Assembly (NCBI GenBank): GCA_049615605.1
Contig: JBMZFW010000048.1
Span: forward strand, 1-7,188
Source: JAQWUY01 sp049615605
GTDB taxonomy: Bacteria > Pseudomonadota > Alphaproteobacteria > JAQWUY01
Length of the DNA stretch: 7,188 nucleotides
Direction: 5' to 3'
Below, in pieces: positions 5,514-7,188 of the stretch. Each line of letters starts with the position of its first letter. Position 1 is the stretch's first letter. The notes beneath the pieces are model-generated. The model was given only the letters and a program-made list of their open reading frames with translations, made no database searches and was not told the DNA's origin. The position numbers were made by a program, and so were the translations under genes.

Positions 5514-7187
5514 ATGGTAAAAAGTGATATCGAAATTGCTCGCGAAGCAAGTATGAAGCCGATTACAGAAGTTGCTGCAAAAGCTGGTATTCCAGAAGAT
5601 GCGGTTCTACAGTTTGGTCCACACAAAGGTAAAGTATCTTTTGAGTGGTTAGAAAGCATTAAATCAAAACAAGATGGTAAGTTAATTCTTGTAACTGCTA
5701 TCTCTCCAACACCTGCAGGTGAAGGTAAGACAACTACTACTGTTGGTTTAGGCGATGGCTTAAACGCTATTGGTAAAAACGCTATGGTTGCACTTCGTGA
5801 ACCTTCACTAGGTCCATGTTTTGGTGTAAAAGGTGGTGCCGCTGGTGGTGGTTACGCACAAATCGTACCAATGGAAGACATTAACTTACACTTTACTGGT
5901 GATTTCCACGCAATTACATCTGCACACAACTTATTATCTGCAATGATGGATAACCACATTTACTGGGGCAACGAACTAGGTATTGATGTTCGTCGTGTTC
6001 AATGGCGTCGTGTACTTGATATGAACGATCGTGCTTTACGCGATATCGTATCTTCTATCGGTGGTATTGGTAATGGTTACCCTCGTCAAACTGGTTTTGA
6101 TATTACGGTAGCATCTGAAGTAATGGCTATCTTCTGTCTTGCAGACGGTCTTGAAGACTTACAAAAGCGTTTAGGTGACATTGTTATTGCCTACACTCGT
6201 GAGAAAAAAGCAATTACAGCGCGTGATATTAAAGCAGACGGTCCAATGACTGTATTATTAAAAGAAGCTTTAATGCCGAACTTAGTACAAACACTTGAAA
6301 ACAACCCTGCATTCGTACACGGTGGTCCATTTGCGAACATCGCACACGGTTGTAACTCTGTATCTGCAACAAAAGCTGCATTAAAGATTGCTGATTATGT
6401 TGTAACAGAAGCAGGTTTCGGTGCTGACTTAGGTGCTGAAAAGTTCTTTGACATTAAATGTCGTAAAGCTGGTTTAAACCCAGAAGCGGTTGTTCTTGTT
6501 GCAACAATCCGCGCATTAAAAATGCACGGTGGCAAGAAGAAAGATGAACTAGGTTCAGAAGACTTAGACGCATTAAAAGCTGGTTTATGTAACTTAGGTC
6601 GCCACTTAGAAAACGTTGCTAAGTTTGGTGTACCTGCAACAGTTGCAATCAACAAATTTATCTTAGATACAGACGCTGAAGTACAGATGGTTAAAGATTT
6701 CTGTGCTGAAATGGGTGTTGTTGCATTTGAAGCGACTCACTGGGGCGAAGGTTCTGAAGGTACAAAAGCATTAGCGGAACACGTTGTTGGCGTAATTGAA
6801 AAGGGTGAAGCAAACTTCAAACCTCTTTACGAAGATAACATTCCATTATTTGACAAAATCAACACGATTTGTAAAGAAATTTACCGTGCTGACAAAGCAA
6901 CAGCTGATGAAAAAATCTTAGCACAATTAAAACAGTGGGAAGACGAAGGTTATGGTCACTTCCCAGTATGTATGGCTAAGACTCAAATGTCATTCTCAAC
7001 TGACCCGAACAAAATTGGTGCACCAACAGGTCACGAAGTAAACGTTCGCGAAGTACGCCTTGCAGCAGGTGCTGGTTTCATCGTTGCCATTACAGGTGCA
7101 ATTATGACAATGCCGGGTCTGCCACGCAAACCTTCGGCAGAAACTATTGTTCTGGACAAAGAAGGCAAAGTACAAGGTCTATTCTAA
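5514..7187 (+). CDS. fhs: Formate-tetrahydrofolate ligase
   Basis: The 557-residue protein is full length for the family (about 556-560). It joins formate and THF to 10-formyl-THF using ATP; in reverse it releases formate and makes ATP. The P-loop TPAGEGKTTT is at residues 66-75. The two signature blocks are REPSLGPCFGVKGGAAGGG (95-113) and the segment TGDFHAITSAHNLL (128-141). The conserved C-terminal part GHEVNVREVRLAAGAGF and MPGLPRKPSAE is intact, and the gene ends in TAA one base before the window edge. AAGGAG at 5498-5503 supports the start. Codon use differs from the genes before it: GCT and TCT are common here and rare in the activator gene, which may mean high expression or a separate origin. 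Its position beside metF suits formate release from methyl groups, or formyl-THF supply for purines and initiator tRNA; the sequence cannot decide. Confidence 0.97.
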   Translation: MVKSDIEIAREASMKPITEVAAKAGIPEDAVLQFGPHKGKVSFEWLESIKSKQDGKLILVTAISPTPAGEGKTTTTVGLGDGLNAIGKNAMVALREPSLGPCFGVKGGAAGGGYAQIVPMEDINLHFTGDFHAITSAHNLLSAMMDNHIYWGNELGIDVRRVQWRRVLDMNDRALRDIVSSIGGIGNGYPRQTGFDITVASEVMAIFCLADGLEDLQKRLGDIVIAYTREKKAITARDIKADGPMTVLLKEALMPNLVQTLENNPAFVHGGPFANIAHGCNSVSATKAALKIADYVVTEAGFGADLGAEKFFDIKCRKAGLNPEAVVLVATIRALKMHGGKKKDELGSEDLDALKAGLCNLGRHLENVAKFGVPATVAINKFILDTDAEVQMVKDFCAEMGVVAFEATHWGEGSEGTKALAEHVVGVIEKGEANFKPLYEDNIPLFDKINTICKEIYRADKATADEKILAQLKQWEDEGYGHFPVCMAKTQMSFSTDPNKIGAPTGHEVNVREVRLAAGAGFIVAITGAIMTMPGLPRKPSAETIVLDKEGKVQGLF

Positions 7188-7188
7188 T

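Noticed and set aside
1454..7187. Bacterial Wood-Ljungdahl (acetogenesis) cluster
   Set aside because: Methyltransferase, RACo-like activator, MetF and Fhs also occur there, but no CODH/ACS, CoFeSP or maturation genes are present, and the neighbouring Na+-NQR maturation genes suggest respiration. Only the window is visible, so this is a preference rather than proof.
1..7188. CRISPR array, tRNA or rRNA genes, insertion sequence or phage attachment site
   Set aside because: No regularly spaced repeats, cloverleaf-like segment, transposase frame or terminal inverted repeats were seen; nearly all of the sequence is explained by five complete genes and one partial gene.

Overview
The window comes from a low-GC, AT-rich bacterium. 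A membrane-anchored FAD:protein FMN transferase (ApbE) next to NqrM points to a Gram-negative respirer with a Na+-translocating NADH:quinone reductase (Na+-NQR). The short MetF and the methyl-THF:corrinoid methyltransferase plus activator pair look most like alphaproteobacterial (roseobacter-like) C1 gene sets. That taxonomic guess is inference from recalled family resemblance, not a search.

Left part, minus strand (1-1272): apbE followed after 4 bases by nqrM, which runs off the left edge. Both products mature Na+-NQR: ApbE attaches FMN covalently to subunits of the complex, and NqrM is needed for its metal-site assembly. No nqrA-F gene lies upstream of apbE; the next gene on that side is divergent.

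Centre, plus strand (1454-5366): a three-gene C1 cluster. It holds a pterin-binding methyl-THF:corrinoid methyltransferase (AcsE/MtgA type), a 2Fe-2S plus ASKHA-ATPase reductive activator of corrinoid proteins (RACo type), and a short-form methylenetetrahydrofolate reductase (MetF). The 181-base divergent region in front carries a 21-bp-spaced direct repeat TGTCG[T/C]AAAA next to an extended -10, the geometry of an AraC-family activator site. A good extended -10 promoter also lies before the activator gene. The methyltransferase and the activator both end in an unusual run of arginines (RRRRG).

Right part, plus strand (5514-7187): a complete formate-tetrahydrofolate ligase gene (fhs). It has its own promoter and is separated from metF by two perfect hairpins, the second a classical intrinsic terminator.

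Together the plus-strand genes outline a route by which a methyl group on a corrinoid protein passes to tetrahydrofolate, is oxidised to methylene-THF by MetF, and later leaves as formate through Fhs. The substrate-specific methyltransferase, the corrinoid protein itself and FolD are not in this window, so the methyl donor cannot be named. The absence of CO dehydrogenase/acetyl-CoA synthase genes and the presence of Na+-NQR maturation genes argue for methyl-group catabolism rather than acetogenesis.
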